DNA of 42,850 nucleotides, from the NCBI GenBank assembly GCA_013375475.1, contig JABXKD010000026.1, forward strand, positions 1-42,850, in the 5' to 3' direction. Of the stretch, positions 16,248-24,962 are shown piece after piece. The translations under genes were made by a program, and so were the position numbers. This stretch comes from Promethearchaeota archaeon (GTDB taxonomy: Archaea; Asgardarchaeota; Lokiarchaeia; Sigyniarchaeales; SOKP01). Position 1 is the stretch's first letter. Every line of letters begins with the position of its first letter. Below the pieces are notes generated by a model. That model was not told where the DNA came from. It saw only the letters and a list, made by a program, of their open reading frames with translations, and ran no database searches.

Positions 16248-16324
16248 ATTTTTCTCCCTCTTCTACCTAATTTTTTATATTTTTCTTTTGTTTATTCATT
16301 TGAATTTGAAAAAATAGAATTGTA

Positions 16325-17497
16325 CTATTTATAAGTATCAAGTCCCGCTTTACAACCCATACCTAAGAAATCAATCATGGCCCCATTATAATCATTTTCA
16401 ATTTTGTAATAGAGCCCTTCGTGATTGAAAGCAACCCCCCAGAGAAATTTACGCGAATCACTTTGGAGCGGTGTTTCGTCTACAAATTTCTTCATTAAAG
16501 GGTGAAGATGAACTGGAACTTCTTTCGGATCATCGCTTTCAATACCAAAACAGAAACGCTCAATTTTTTCTGAATCCCAGCTAAAAGTATAATTGAGATG
16601 CACCGCTTTCGTGCATCCTTCCATTGCTTCCTTTACAGCTAACTTAAATCCTAAGTCTTCTACAAGTGCTACACAATTATCATAAGTTGCCTTTGGTGGT
16701 TGTTTTAACATGAAATAGATATTCGTAGTTTTGTGCAGAAAATCAAAAGCAAATAAGCTGAAAGCAGTTAAATCGTGTTTAATTAAGTGATCTCTATATT
16801 TTTTCATACTTTCAGGAGCCGATTTCATTGAAAATATAGGTTCAATTGAACCCGGGACGATAAACACCCATATTTTTGATAATCCCGTAGTAGCATCCAC
16901 ATCGACGCCATAACCCATCAGTTGAAAAGTGTCCATAGTCTCTTGAATCATTTCATGGATCGGGTGATCATCTTTTTCAATTAATCCCTCGCTAATAGCT
17001 TTAGTATAAGGATCAGGATTATGTGGCATAAAAAATTCTACATACCTGAGTGCAACATCTCTACGCTCAACCGGTTTAGTCGTGGTTCTGATTGAAACGG
17101 GAGCTCCTATGAAAAATTTCTTGAATACATTGAAAACTTTCCGAGTCTCATTTTCATTAAAGTTAACTTCAGTGATATCGCAGAGTTTTGCGAAATCTTT
17201 AACCATCTGTTCTAAATCGTTCGTGCATTTGAAGTCTGCCTTTATCTTAGATAAATACCTATTATACTCAACATTCAAAGCTTTAAGATCTTCAATCATT
17301 GTAGGTTGAAATGCAGTTGGTGTTATTTCGAATAATGCTACAATGAGATCCATTTCACCTACCATCTTTCCTTGTCGTTCTTCACATTTAATCTCAGCTT
17401 TTTCGAAGAGTTGAGGTTTTATAACGGGTCTCACCATTTCTGGCATTCTTAAAACCACATTATCATAAAGTTCTTTTACTTCTGGTCGCCATTCCAT
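16325..17497 (-). CDS. ABBA-fold aromatic prenyltransferase (NphB/CloQ-like) with N-terminal PCP_red-like domain
   Basis: 390 residues. Residues 1-82 are the small helical domain shared with the two SPASM proteins (MEWRPEVKELY, MPEMVRPVIKP, ALFEITPTAFQPTMIEDLKAL). Residues about 95-370 follow the whole length of soluble Orf2-type aromatic prenyltransferases. Compared with NphB as I remember it: DPYTKAISEGLIEKDDHP (161-178) against DPYATVVEKGLFPATGHP; KIERFCFGIESDDP (311-324) against KIDRLCFAVISNDP; and GLYYKIENDY against EEYYKLGAYY. These enzymes attach an isoprenoid diphosphate chain to an electron-rich aromatic ring, often without Mg2+, in the cytosol. The family is known mainly from Streptomyces and fungi. 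Context suggests a prenylated redox molecule. The fused N-terminal domain is, to my knowledge, undescribed. Confidence 0.85.
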   Translation of the reverse strand: MEWRPEVKELYDNVVLRMPEMVRPVIKPQLFEKAEIKCEERQGKMVGEMDLIVALFEITPTAFQPTMIEDLKALNVEYNRYLSKIKADFKCTNDLEQMVKDFAKLCDITEVNFNENETRKVFNVFKKFFIGAPVSIRTTTKPVERRDVALRYVEFFMPHNPDPYTKAISEGLIEKDDHPIHEMIQETMDTFQLMGYGVDVDATTGLSKIWVFIVPGSIEPIFSMKSAPESMKKYRDHLIKHDLTAFSLFAFDFLHKTTNIYFMLKQPPKATYDNCVALVEDLGFKLAVKEAMEGCTKAVHLNYTFSWDSEKIERFCFGIESDDPKEVPVHLHPLMKKFVDETPLQSDSRKFLWGVAFNHEGLYYKIENDYNGAMIDFLGMGCKAGLDTYK

Positions 17498-17533
17498 TTT
17501 CTTCTTAACCTTTTTTCTATTTTTATTATTTTT

Positions 17534-18949
17534 TTATTTTTGGTACAAAGCAAATTGAATATCGCTCATTTCAGCAAATCCTTCTGGATTATTGAATCCT
17601 AATCCCGGCATCATCCATCTTGGATTAGCTGCACCGTACTTTCTAACAATTTGAAATAACTCCACTTCTTTTATTTTTGGAGAAACATAAAATCTTGGTT
17701 TTAACAAATTTTCTCCTTTCTGTATTACACCCTCTTGTTCTGCAATGAGCTGTAAAGGTGTATGTGGGTATATTCTCATCCCAATAAATACGATCAAATC
17801 TCCGTCTCCCTGCCACAAATTCCCTCTAAAGCTCTCTATAGTTTCTAGCTGATCAAAGGATGCTTGAACAGTTTCGAGAGTTTCTCCAGGACCTCCAACA
17901 ATCATATGAATCAATTGTTCTATTTCAAGTTCGACGCATTTTTTTGAGGTTAAAAGAGCATCATCGGTGGCTCTCTTCTTGTTCATGTTCCTCAGCATCT
18001 CATCTGATAAGGATTCAATACCTGTTGCTAAATGTACAACTCCGCTTTGTCTCATAAGTGGCATGAGATCAATAAAATCTTTATTTGGGGCATAATTGGC
18101 ACCCAATTTCACGTCAATTTTTTGATTTAAAATTTCTTTACAAATCTCTTTCACATTATTGTAATCTAAATTAAAAAGACTATCAACTATGAATACATTT
18201 TTAATATCATAGTTATTTACCATTAGGTCAAGTTCTTTGGCGATATTTTCTGGAGATCGAAAACGCGGTGTAGAGCCTTCAATATATCTATAACTGCAAT
18301 AAATGCAATTCATGGGACATCCCCTCTTTGTTTGAATATTCCCCCATGTAGCACCATTCACTTTCATAGGATCTATAAGATAGGCATCGTTTTCTAATAG
18401 ATCTCGTGTTGGAAATGGAAGGTCATCTAGATTATCAACATACCACGGTGGTCTCTGATAGTATACGCCATTTGAATCTAAAAAACAAACTCCTTTCTCA
18501 ATTTTTCTTGGGTCCTCTCTTTTCTCAATATACTTGAGAATTTCTGCAAATGCGTATTCTCCTTCACCAACAACTCCAATATTATGATTTAAATCCTTAA
18601 GAATTTCTTCTGAAAAGATAGAAAACCCAGGTCCACCTAAAATTATTTGAGTCTTTGGATCAGCAATTTTTTTGATATATTGAATAATATTTTTAACTGG
18701 TAGATAAAAAAAGAGATTTCCAGGATAAGTCGTTGAATCTACATTACGAATCGAAATACCTATTACATGAGGGTTAAAATTGTTTATTACTTTCTCAATA
18801 TCTCTTCTACTGTCATGACTTAAAGTCAAATCCATTAATTTTACTTCGTGTCCCTTGCTAAGGAGATAAGAAGCTAAATATGCTTCACCGATAGGTGGAA
18901 CCATTACATGAACAATCTCCCGACTCCCTGAAAATATTAATATGCGCAC
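17534..18949 (-). CDS. B12-binding-domain radical SAM protein, prenyltransferase operon
   Basis: 471 residues. The N-terminal Rossmann-like B12-binding-type domain (1-140) contains PPIGEAYLASYLLSKGHEV, ILGGPGFS and VVGEGEYAF but no D-x-H-x2-G motif, as is usual in this class. The radical SAM centre is C211-PMN-C215-IY-C218, followed by a TIM-barrel with ATGIES and GGPGET. Class members methylate unreactive carbons, form rings (BchE) or rearrange. The start is GTG at 18949 with AAAGGGA just upstream; no better codon is available. It lies 47 bases after the SPASM gene at 20400 and 37 bases before the prenyltransferase gene, so it is part of the operon. Likely role: anaerobic C-methylation or ring closure of the pathway product. 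Confidence 0.88.
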   Translation of the reverse strand: MRILIFSGSREIVHVMVPPIGEAYLASYLLSKGHEVKLMDLTLSHDSRRDIEKVINNFNPHVIGISIRNVDSTTYPGNLFFYLPVKNIIQYIKKIADPKTQIILGGPGFSIFSEEILKDLNHNIGVVGEGEYAFAEILKYIEKREDPRKIEKGVCFLDSNGVYYQRPPWYVDNLDDLPFPTRDLLENDAYLIDPMKVNGATWGNIQTKRGCPMNCIYCSYRYIEGSTPRFRSPENIAKELDLMVNNYDIKNVFIVDSLFNLDYNNVKEICKEILNQKIDVKLGANYAPNKDFIDLMPLMRQSGVVHLATGIESLSDEMLRNMNKKRATDDALLTSKKCVELEIEQLIHMIVGGPGETLETVQASFDQLETIESFRGNLWQGDGDLIVFIGMRIYPHTPLQLIAEQEGVIQKGENLLKPRFYVSPKIKEVELFQIVRKYGAANPRWMMPGLGFNNPEGFAEMSDIQFALYQK

Positions 18950-18996
18950 TCGTTTCCCTTTTTAATTTGATTTTTTTTAGTTAGATTAGATTTTCT

Positions 18997-20400
18997 TTAT
19001 TCTTCAAGTAATTCTATTTGTTCTTTTTGATTATCAACTATACCGTGATCATGATCATTTTCATGCCAACAAAATGGAAAGGATCCGAAGAAATCACCAG
19101 TAATATATTCTGCAGTTACACGACACCCACCACCACAGAATTCTAAATGATGACAAGAGGCGCACTTTCCTTTTATTTTCTTTCTATCCCGAATATCCTT
19201 GTAAAGCTGTGAATTTAAGATGTCTTCAAAACTATCTACTAAGGCGTTTCCAAGTGTCAATGTTGTAGGATATCCCGCAGGATATATTGTCCCATCTATT
19301 CCAATACCCATCATAGTTCGACAAGCTAAGCATCCTACGCCCCATTCGATTGCGGCTAGTTCCTTATCGTTGTTAGGTTGTTCCATAAATGGCACCATAT
19401 CATAAATTTCATAAGCAGGTAGTGTACCGGCCTTACCTTGTTTGATAGTCTCAATTGCGTGTTTGTATTTAAAATCGTACATCTTTTTATATTCTTCCGT
19501 GTTGAGCCCAATCTCGCCCCAGAATTCTGCAGCTCGATTCTGTTTAACGACACATCTAAAATATGGTTGAGAACCCCATTTTTCAGATAATGTTTTGAGC
19601 TCTTCTAGCTCGTTTACATTATGCTTCATTATAGTGATAGACGAGCACACAAAAATCCCATATTTTAAACATAAATCTATTGCCTTTTTAGCGTAATCTA
19701 ATGAATTGGAAAATCCACGGATTTCATCGTTTTTCTTAGGATCTGCACTATCAAAACTTACAAATATATGGCTGATATTATTTTCCTTGCACATTTTTGC
19801 GAAGTCTTCTGTAAAGCTGACTCCATTGGTAATTAAGGCATGAATGTAATCCTTCTCTTTGCAAAATTTCATTATCTCACCGATATCTTTTCGCAAAGTA
19901 GGTTCGCCACCGAACCATACGAAACAAGCATGTCTACCTTGGTTTCGCAAACCAGTTTCAACATTTTCGATTATCTGGCACCACTGTTTGGTTGATAATT
20001 CTGGTCGAGCTATTTGATCATCTGCTGCACAATGAATACATTTTTGATTACATACATCTGTAATATACATGGCAAAATGGATGTTTCCTGGATGAAAACC
20101 TCTTTCAAGTTTCTCCCATGATACTTTTAATCTATCCTTAATTTCCTTGAGCTCAATGTAGCGTTCTACATCTATATCTAATGATTTTAGATCTTCAACC
20201 ATGATAGGTTTAAATGCTTCAGGAATAATGTCAAATATTCCTGTAATCACATCAGCGTCATTGATATATGCACCGTTTCGATCTAGACATCGTTTTTCAG
20301 CAGCTTTTATAATCAATGGTTCAACTGAAGGTCGAAATCCTTGAGGCATTTGTTCTGTAATTCTGCCAAATAACTTTTCTGTATCTTTTTCCCATTCCAT
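18997..20400 (-). CDS. SPASM radical SAM protein 2 with PCP_red-like domain; one SPASM cysteine replaced
   Basis: 467 residues from the ATG at 20400 (the in-frame GTG at 20409 is part of the ribosome-binding sequence). Residues 1-82 are the shared helical domain (MEWEKDTEKLF, PQGFRPSVEP, IPEAFKPIMVEDLKSL). The radical SAM centre is C117-NQK-C121-IH-C124, then WFGGEPTLRKDI. The SPASM part retains the first C-x2-C pair (GCLAC) and C-AS-C-x5-C-GGG-C with a late C, but the G-x4-C position reads GTIYPA, so one auxiliary-cluster ligand is missing. That cluster could have an open iron site for substrate or SAM. The paralogue immediately upstream keeps the cysteine. It is spaced 11 bases from that gene. 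Confidence 0.9.
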   Translation of the reverse strand: MEWEKDTEKLFGRITEQMPQGFRPSVEPLIIKAAEKRCLDRNGAYINDADVITGIFDIIPEAFKPIMVEDLKSLDIDVERYIELKEIKDRLKVSWEKLERGFHPGNIHFAMYITDVCNQKCIHCAADDQIARPELSTKQWCQIIENVETGLRNQGRHACFVWFGGEPTLRKDIGEIMKFCKEKDYIHALITNGVSFTEDFAKMCKENNISHIFVSFDSADPKKNDEIRGFSNSLDYAKKAIDLCLKYGIFVCSSITIMKHNVNELEELKTLSEKWGSQPYFRCVVKQNRAAEFWGEIGLNTEEYKKMYDFKYKHAIETIKQGKAGTLPAYEIYDMVPFMEQPNNDKELAAIEWGVGCLACRTMMGIGIDGTIYPAGYPTTLTLGNALVDSFEDILNSQLYKDIRDRKKIKGKCASCHHLEFCGGGCRVTAEYITGDFFGSFPFCWHENDHDHGIVDNQKEQIELLEE

Positions 20401-20411
20401 AATTTTCACAT

Positions 20412-21779
20412 TTATTCGAGTTCTTCATGAGTATGATCATCCTCATGCCAGCAAAAAGGAAGCGCTGCAAGGAAATCTCCAGTTTCATTTTCAGCATGGA
20501 CTCTACAACCACCACCACACATATCAAGGTGATGACAAGTTGAACATTTACCTTTAACCTTTCGATCCCTGATTGCCTTAAACATTTCAGATTCCATTAT
20601 CTCTTCAAAATCTTGTTCATATACATTACCCAAGGTTAAATTAGAAGGATAATCGCAAGGGAAAAAATCACCATTAACATCGATGCCCGAGACTGAACGG
20701 CATGCTTGACAACCTACACCCCATTCTAACGCTGTTCGTTCCGTGTCATTGCGGGGGCATTCCATGAAAGGGACCATATCATATGTGTATACTTTATTAA
20801 GAAATGATCCTTCACCTTTTCTAATTGCATCAACCACATGTTTAAATTTAAAATCATAAAATTGACGAAATTTTTCATATGACAGTCCTATATCGTTCCA
20901 ATTTATCTCAGCAGTTCGTTGTTTGATAACAGCTCTAAAATATGGGATTGCACCAAACGAATCTAATTTTTTCTTAATTTCTTCTAATTCGTCAAAATTC
21001 TCTTCTTGAACTGTAGCTGTACAAATGACTAGATGACCGTATTTTAATGCTAATTTTATAGCCTTTTCAGCGGCTTCAAGTGCTTTTGGAACACCTCTAA
21101 TTTTCGCAGCTCTCTCAGGATAAACACTATCGTAGCTGATAAATACGTGATGCATTTTGGCATCTGCGCATACCCTCGCGAGTTCCTCGTCAAAGAGCAT
21201 GCCATTTGTTGAAATAGCTTGATAATATCCCTTTTCTCCACAGTATTTTATTAATTCCTTGATATCTTTTCGAAGAGTAGGCTCTCCCCCAAACCAAATA
21301 TAACACCCTCGCCGACCACGCTTTCGCAATGTCTGTTCTACATTTTCAATAATTTGAATCCATTGTTCTGTTGAGAATTCTGGACGGTTACCCATTAGTT
21401 CTGCAGCACAGTGAATACATTTTTGGTTACATCTATCACTAAGATACATAGTAAAGTGATAGACTCCAGGAGCCCACGCACCGCCGACTTCATCCCAAGT
21501 ACGTGCGAATTCTTGTCGGATTGCCGATAGTTTGATGTAGCGGTCGGTATCGATACCAATAGTTTTTAAATCTGCCACAACCGTAGGTTGAAAGGCATCG
21601 GGAGTGATTTCAAATAGAGCGGATAGCAAATCATCTTTACTTACAAATCCTGAATTCCTTAGCGTTGCGGTTTTTTCAGCAGCTTCACGCAACATTGGTT
21701 TTACTGAAGCGCGAAACCCTTCAGGAGTTAAATCGGTAATTTGTGTATATAAATCTTCAATCTCTTTATTCCATTCCAT
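20412..21779 (-). CDS. SPASM radical SAM protein 1 with PCP_red-like domain
   Basis: 455 residues from the ATG at 21779; AGGTG at 21786-21790 fixes this start over the in-frame GTG at 21788. Shared helical domain at 1-82 (MEWNKEIEDLY, TPEGFRASVKP, LREAAEKTA, FEITPDAFQPTVVADLK). Radical SAM centre C117-NQK-C121-IH-C124. Complete SPASM domain: GCQAC, then C-x9-G-x4-C, then C-ST-C-HHLDM-C-GGG-C and a late PFC, enough for two auxiliary [4Fe-4S] clusters. SPASM enzymes usually modify peptides or build redox cofactors (PQQ, mycofactocin, sulfatase maturation). No precursor-peptide gene is present here, so a small-molecule substrate or a protein partner is more likely. First gene of the operon. Confidence 0.9.
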   Translation of the reverse strand: MEWNKEIEDLYTQITDLTPEGFRASVKPMLREAAEKTATLRNSGFVSKDDLLSALFEITPDAFQPTVVADLKTIGIDTDRYIKLSAIRQEFARTWDEVGGAWAPGVYHFTMYLSDRCNQKCIHCAAELMGNRPEFSTEQWIQIIENVEQTLRKRGRRGCYIWFGGEPTLRKDIKELIKYCGEKGYYQAISTNGMLFDEELARVCADAKMHHVFISYDSVYPERAAKIRGVPKALEAAEKAIKLALKYGHLVICTATVQEENFDELEEIKKKLDSFGAIPYFRAVIKQRTAEINWNDIGLSYEKFRQFYDFKFKHVVDAIRKGEGSFLNKVYTYDMVPFMECPRNDTERTALEWGVGCQACRSVSGIDVNGDFFPCDYPSNLTLGNVYEQDFEEIMESEMFKAIRDRKVKGKCSTCHHLDMCGGGCRVHAENETGDFLAALPFCWHEDDHTHEELE

Positions 21780-21785
21780 ATTTTT

Positions 21786-21790
21786 CACCT
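21786..21790 (-). promoter_or_regulatory. Ribosome-binding site of the first operon gene
   Basis: AGGTG six bases before the ATG at 21779. It decides the start codon. TTATAATTT on the minus strand about 50 bases upstream (around 21835-21845) is a possible TATA element for the operon. Confidence 0.55.
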
Positions 21791-21869
21791 TTTATTAAAT
21801 TTAAGCTCTTAAAATTTTCAATATTGTATTGTAAAATTATAACAAAATCAGTAAAAAGTCGATATTTCA

Positions 21870-22517
21870 TTAGTATATTCCCTCCTCCTGGTGGAAGTTT
21901 TCGAAAGAATTAGAGAATAAATTGTTATTTTTAGAAGGAAGGTGGTAATTTATTAGAATATTAGTCGAAAAATTTTGAAAATTGGTATTAAGATTAATAC
22001 ATTCTATCTTAAATCTACTACCGCAGTAGCCACGATTATTACTAAATCGATTTGCTTTGATTATACTCTTCCGATAAAAAGTAGATTCACCAGAACTCTC
22101 ATTGACTAAAGTATCTAAATTCTTCTTGTAGCTTAATATCAAATTTGCATTCAGAGTCGATTCCTCTTGCATTTCATTAGTTTCGAGGAAATAGAGTTCT
22201 GGATATACCTCTAAGTAATTTTTTTTTAAGATTACATTCGTGTAATAGTGATATCCAGTTCTTTCTAGGGAACCAATGATGTTAAGAATAATAATAATGT
22301 CAAGCAAGTGACTTGTAGAGAAATTGAAGACAATATTAGTGTAGGGAAGAAAAGGGAAGAAAATCGAGGTGCCAGAATAGATGTAATTCACAAATAAAGA
22401 ATTTAGAACGGGTATTTCTCTCAAAAACAAATATATTAATGCAACTGGAATACTCGCAAACAACAGCGAGATGAATGTTATCCTTTTCTTTTTGATAATT
22501 TTTTGAGTAGAATGCAT
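21870..22517 (-). CDS. Unrecognised protein with N-terminal membrane helices
   Basis: 215 residues. Hydrophobic stretches at about 13-33, 42-58 and 68-85 suggest two or three TM helices. The rest is hydrophilic and rich in Asn, Ser, Phe and Tyr, with no motif I recognise. It lies 90 bases upstream of the radical SAM operon on the same strand, so it might be its first gene, but base and residue composition are unlike the other operon members. It may be a lineage-specific or decaying gene. The ATG at 22517 lacks a clear ribosome-binding sequence. Confidence 0.5.
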   Translation of the reverse strand: MHSTQKIIKKKRITFISLLFASIPVALIYLFLREIPVLNSLFVNYIYSGTSIFFPFLPYTNIVFNFSTSHLLDIIIILNIIGSLERTGYHYYTNVILKKNYLEVYPELYFLETNEMQEESTLNANLILSYKKNLDTLVNESSGESTFYRKSIIKANRFSNNRGYCGSRFKIECINLNTNFQNFSTNILINYHLPSKNNNLFSNSFENFHQEEGIY

Positions 22518-22717
22518 AGCTTTTAGTAGTATTTTTTAGTGGATGTTTTATCTTTATTTCAAAATTTCTTATTAATTACTATATTTTTAATAATAAACCA
22601 AAATTGTATTTAAAAATTTCGAATTGAATTAGGAAACTCAGATTAAATTAGGGGTAAAAGAAAAATTCGAAGGTAACAAACAATTTTTAAAGGATTTGTT
22701 AACAAATTTTAATTGAA

Positions 22718-24229
22718 TCATTTAGCATCTTCAAAATCGTTCTTTGTGCTCTCTCCAGCAGATTTATGCCCTGTATTTACCATTGGGAGTATTGTACTCA
22801 AAAAGAATAATTTATTTAAGTAGCGAATAGTGGATTCAGAAAAGTTTTTTGTATCGTAATTTATAGCATTATAAGAGAAAGACATTTTTGCTTTTTTAAA
22901 ATACTCTTTGAGTTGTGGAAATGAATTATAATTTAGATTAATCTCAAAAGATTCAGGAGATTCATATGCTGGGGAACCTGGAAAAATGTGATATGGCTCA
23001 TTCATTACAGTGACTGGTTTTGATCTAGTTTTACCATATTTTATCATGATTTTAAGTGCAAAATTGAAATCTTTTTGGACATCTAATCTAGTTTGAAATG
23101 GAAAACCAGCTGTTAACCAAATCCTTAAAGTCCTTTGGAATAAATTTGCATTTCTTATAAGGTCTTCAATTTGATTTTTTGGAAATTTAAATGTCGGATC
23201 ACATATTTTCGATATTTTTTGATGAACTTTTGATGAAAGAGTTCTTGGAGAAACGCCCACTGATGAATGCTTGCGGTAAAAAGTCTTATAAAATATTTTC
23301 CACATTTCTTTAGGGAATGGTAAGCGCCAAACCTCTAGATCTCCACCTATATCGATTTTCTCTTTTTGTATCAAGCTAAATAATGTTTTCCAATATTTGA
23401 AATTAGCCGGATAAGTACCATGCCCAAAAAAGATGCTTGGGATTTTAAATTGATCTAATATAGCTGTAATATCCTCAATTACTTTTTCAGGGTCTCTGAA
23501 AAGAACTTCATTTCGACCAGCTAAACGCTGCAAGGTTCTTTGACCTCCGCCACAAAATGGACAATTAAATGGACAACCCCTTCCTATTGGAACATTAAAA
23601 GAGATCCCCATTATTTTTCTACTACATTCAAAATATTGTTTTGCATTTTTTAGCTGAGATACATTTGTAAAATTTAAGTTGTTTAAAGTTTTTGCTGTGT
23701 AGGAAAGAGGATTAGTTTTTATATGGTTAGATGAGTTTCGATAGGTAAAATTGGGAATAGAATCTAAAGAGGGATTCTCTTTATTTTTTTGAACATACCT
23801 TAAAAAAGGAATCTCACCTTCTCCCCTTATAATTCCATCAATTGAATTGTTAAATTTTAAAATTTGAGTATGAAAATAGGAGGCACTAAACCCTCCTAGT
23901 ACTACTTTAGCACTAGAGTTTACCTCCTTTACTATTCGAGCAATCTCAATAGCACCATGTGCATTATGTATCCAATGTAAATCTATTCCACATATTTTAA
24001 AATCAATAGTTCTAAGGTAGTCTTTTAATGACCAATTAGGGTTTAGATATGCTTCCAAAGGATAATTTATTATTTTTACTCCAAAACCTTCTCTCTCAAG
24101 TAAATCAGCAATAGCAAATACCCCCATCGGAATAAAAATATAGGTACTTCGTACAGATTTTGCTCTTTTACTTTGATCTGATTTTAACACTCTAGGTGGA
24201 TGAATAAAAATTGCATCGTAAGTTTTCAA
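22718..24229 (-). CDS. B12-binding-domain radical SAM protein
   Basis: 503 residues. The N-terminal B12-binding-type domain has IHPPRV at the first strand, IPMGVFAIADLLEREGF, VVLGGFSASYF and IRGEGEIPFLRY (135-144). The radical SAM centre is C219-PFN-C223-PF-C226 followed by GGGQ. A distinct C-terminal half includes GFPFQTRLDVQKDFNFAL and FPGSPAYESPESF, typical of the larger members acting on lipids or cell-wall-like substrates. The start is TTG at 24229, since the first strand begins within four residues and no ATG precedes it. It is apparently monocistronic, divergent from the zinc-ribbon gene at 24378. The substrate is unknown. Confidence 0.85.
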   Translation of the reverse strand: MKTYDAIFIHPPRVLKSDQSKRAKSVRSTYIFIPMGVFAIADLLEREGFGVKIINYPLEAYLNPNWSLKDYLRTIDFKICGIDLHWIHNAHGAIEIARIVKEVNSSAKVVLGGFSASYFHTQILKFNNSIDGIIRGEGEIPFLRYVQKNKENPSLDSIPNFTYRNSSNHIKTNPLSYTAKTLNNLNFTNVSQLKNAKQYFECSRKIMGISFNVPIGRGCPFNCPFCGGGQRTLQRLAGRNEVLFRDPEKVIEDITAILDQFKIPSIFFGHGTYPANFKYWKTLFSLIQKEKIDIGGDLEVWRLPFPKEMWKIFYKTFYRKHSSVGVSPRTLSSKVHQKISKICDPTFKFPKNQIEDLIRNANLFQRTLRIWLTAGFPFQTRLDVQKDFNFALKIMIKYGKTRSKPVTVMNEPYHIFPGSPAYESPESFEINLNYNSFPQLKEYFKKAKMSFSYNAINYDTKNFSESTIRYLNKLFFLSTILPMVNTGHKSAGESTKNDFEDAK

Positions 24230-24377
24230 GATGATTACCAGAAAGTTGGATTTAGTCGTGTTGTAAATTATAATAAGGTTTAAGTAAGTTTTGAATAGAA
24301 TTATTTAAATTATAGTAAATATATAGAAACTAATATAATTTGTTATTTCCAATATAATTTAAGAGGAAAAAAAAATT

Positions 24378-24884
24378 ATGTCTTGTCCAAATTGTGGTGC
24401 TCAATTAGAAGTATCTAATCAACGATTTTGTCAGGACTGTGGAAAAAAACTCCAAGAGCCATCCAAGAATTCCGAATTAGCACAAAAATCTTTAACTCCG
24501 CCAGAATATCGTGAGAATCATCATTTACATCAAAAACCTGTTAAGATTCCAACTTCACGCCCTCTTTCCAAAAGAAGCTTAGGATTTGGGATTGTTTCGC
24601 TTATAATAGCAGCAATAACTTTTAACGCAGGATCTAGTATGTTAACGCCACCATTTCTTTTGCCTCTATCAGGAAGAATAATTCTATTTATGTCATTTGG
24701 GATACTAAACATAGTAGGAATAGGGTTTGGAATAATTTCAAGGGTGTTCAATGCGCAAGCAAAAAGAAGAGAACTTAAAAATACTGCTATGAAAGTTGGA
24801 AGTACGTTGGGGAGTATTGGATTAATATTTAATTTAGTATTGATGATAGCAATCTTTATATTAGTCGGGATTCTTATGGTATAA
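24378..24884 (+). CDS. Zinc-ribbon membrane protein, third paralogue
   Basis: 168 residues with the same plan as the tandem pair at 12951/13607: zinc ribbon C3-PN-C6-G and C18-QD-C21-G separated by QLEVSNQRF, a polar linker (25-65), then hydrophobic helices at about 72-92, 97-117 and 143-167 with a basic loop (SRVFNAQAKRRELKN). AGAGG precedes the ATG. Function is unknown. It stands 78 bases before the sulfotransferase gene, probably by chance or as a shared transcript. Confidence 0.8.
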   Translation: MSCPNCGAQLEVSNQRFCQDCGKKLQEPSKNSELAQKSLTPPEYRENHHLHQKPVKIPTSRPLSKRSLGFGIVSLIIAAITFNAGSSMLTPPFLLPLSGRIILFMSFGILNIVGIGFGIISRVFNAQAKRRELKNTAMKVGSTLGSIGLIFNLVLMIAIFILVGILMV

Positions 24885-24962
24885 ATTATTGTAGTCAAGT
24901 GATTAATCCAAACTTAAATTCTTAATTAATTAAGATGAAAACATATTGAATAGAGCATTTCA

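Noticed and set aside
14746..21869. Possible RiPP precursor gene beside the SPASM enzymes
   Set aside because: All spacers in the operon are under 130 bases, and the longest (16200-16324) is largely taken by the U32 extension; no short Gly/Cys-rich frame with a ribosome-binding site was seen.
24530..24898. 122-residue minus-strand reading frame
   Set aside because: Antisense to the zinc-ribbon gene at 24378, with a repetitive Ile/Asn/Pro composition typical of a shadow frame.
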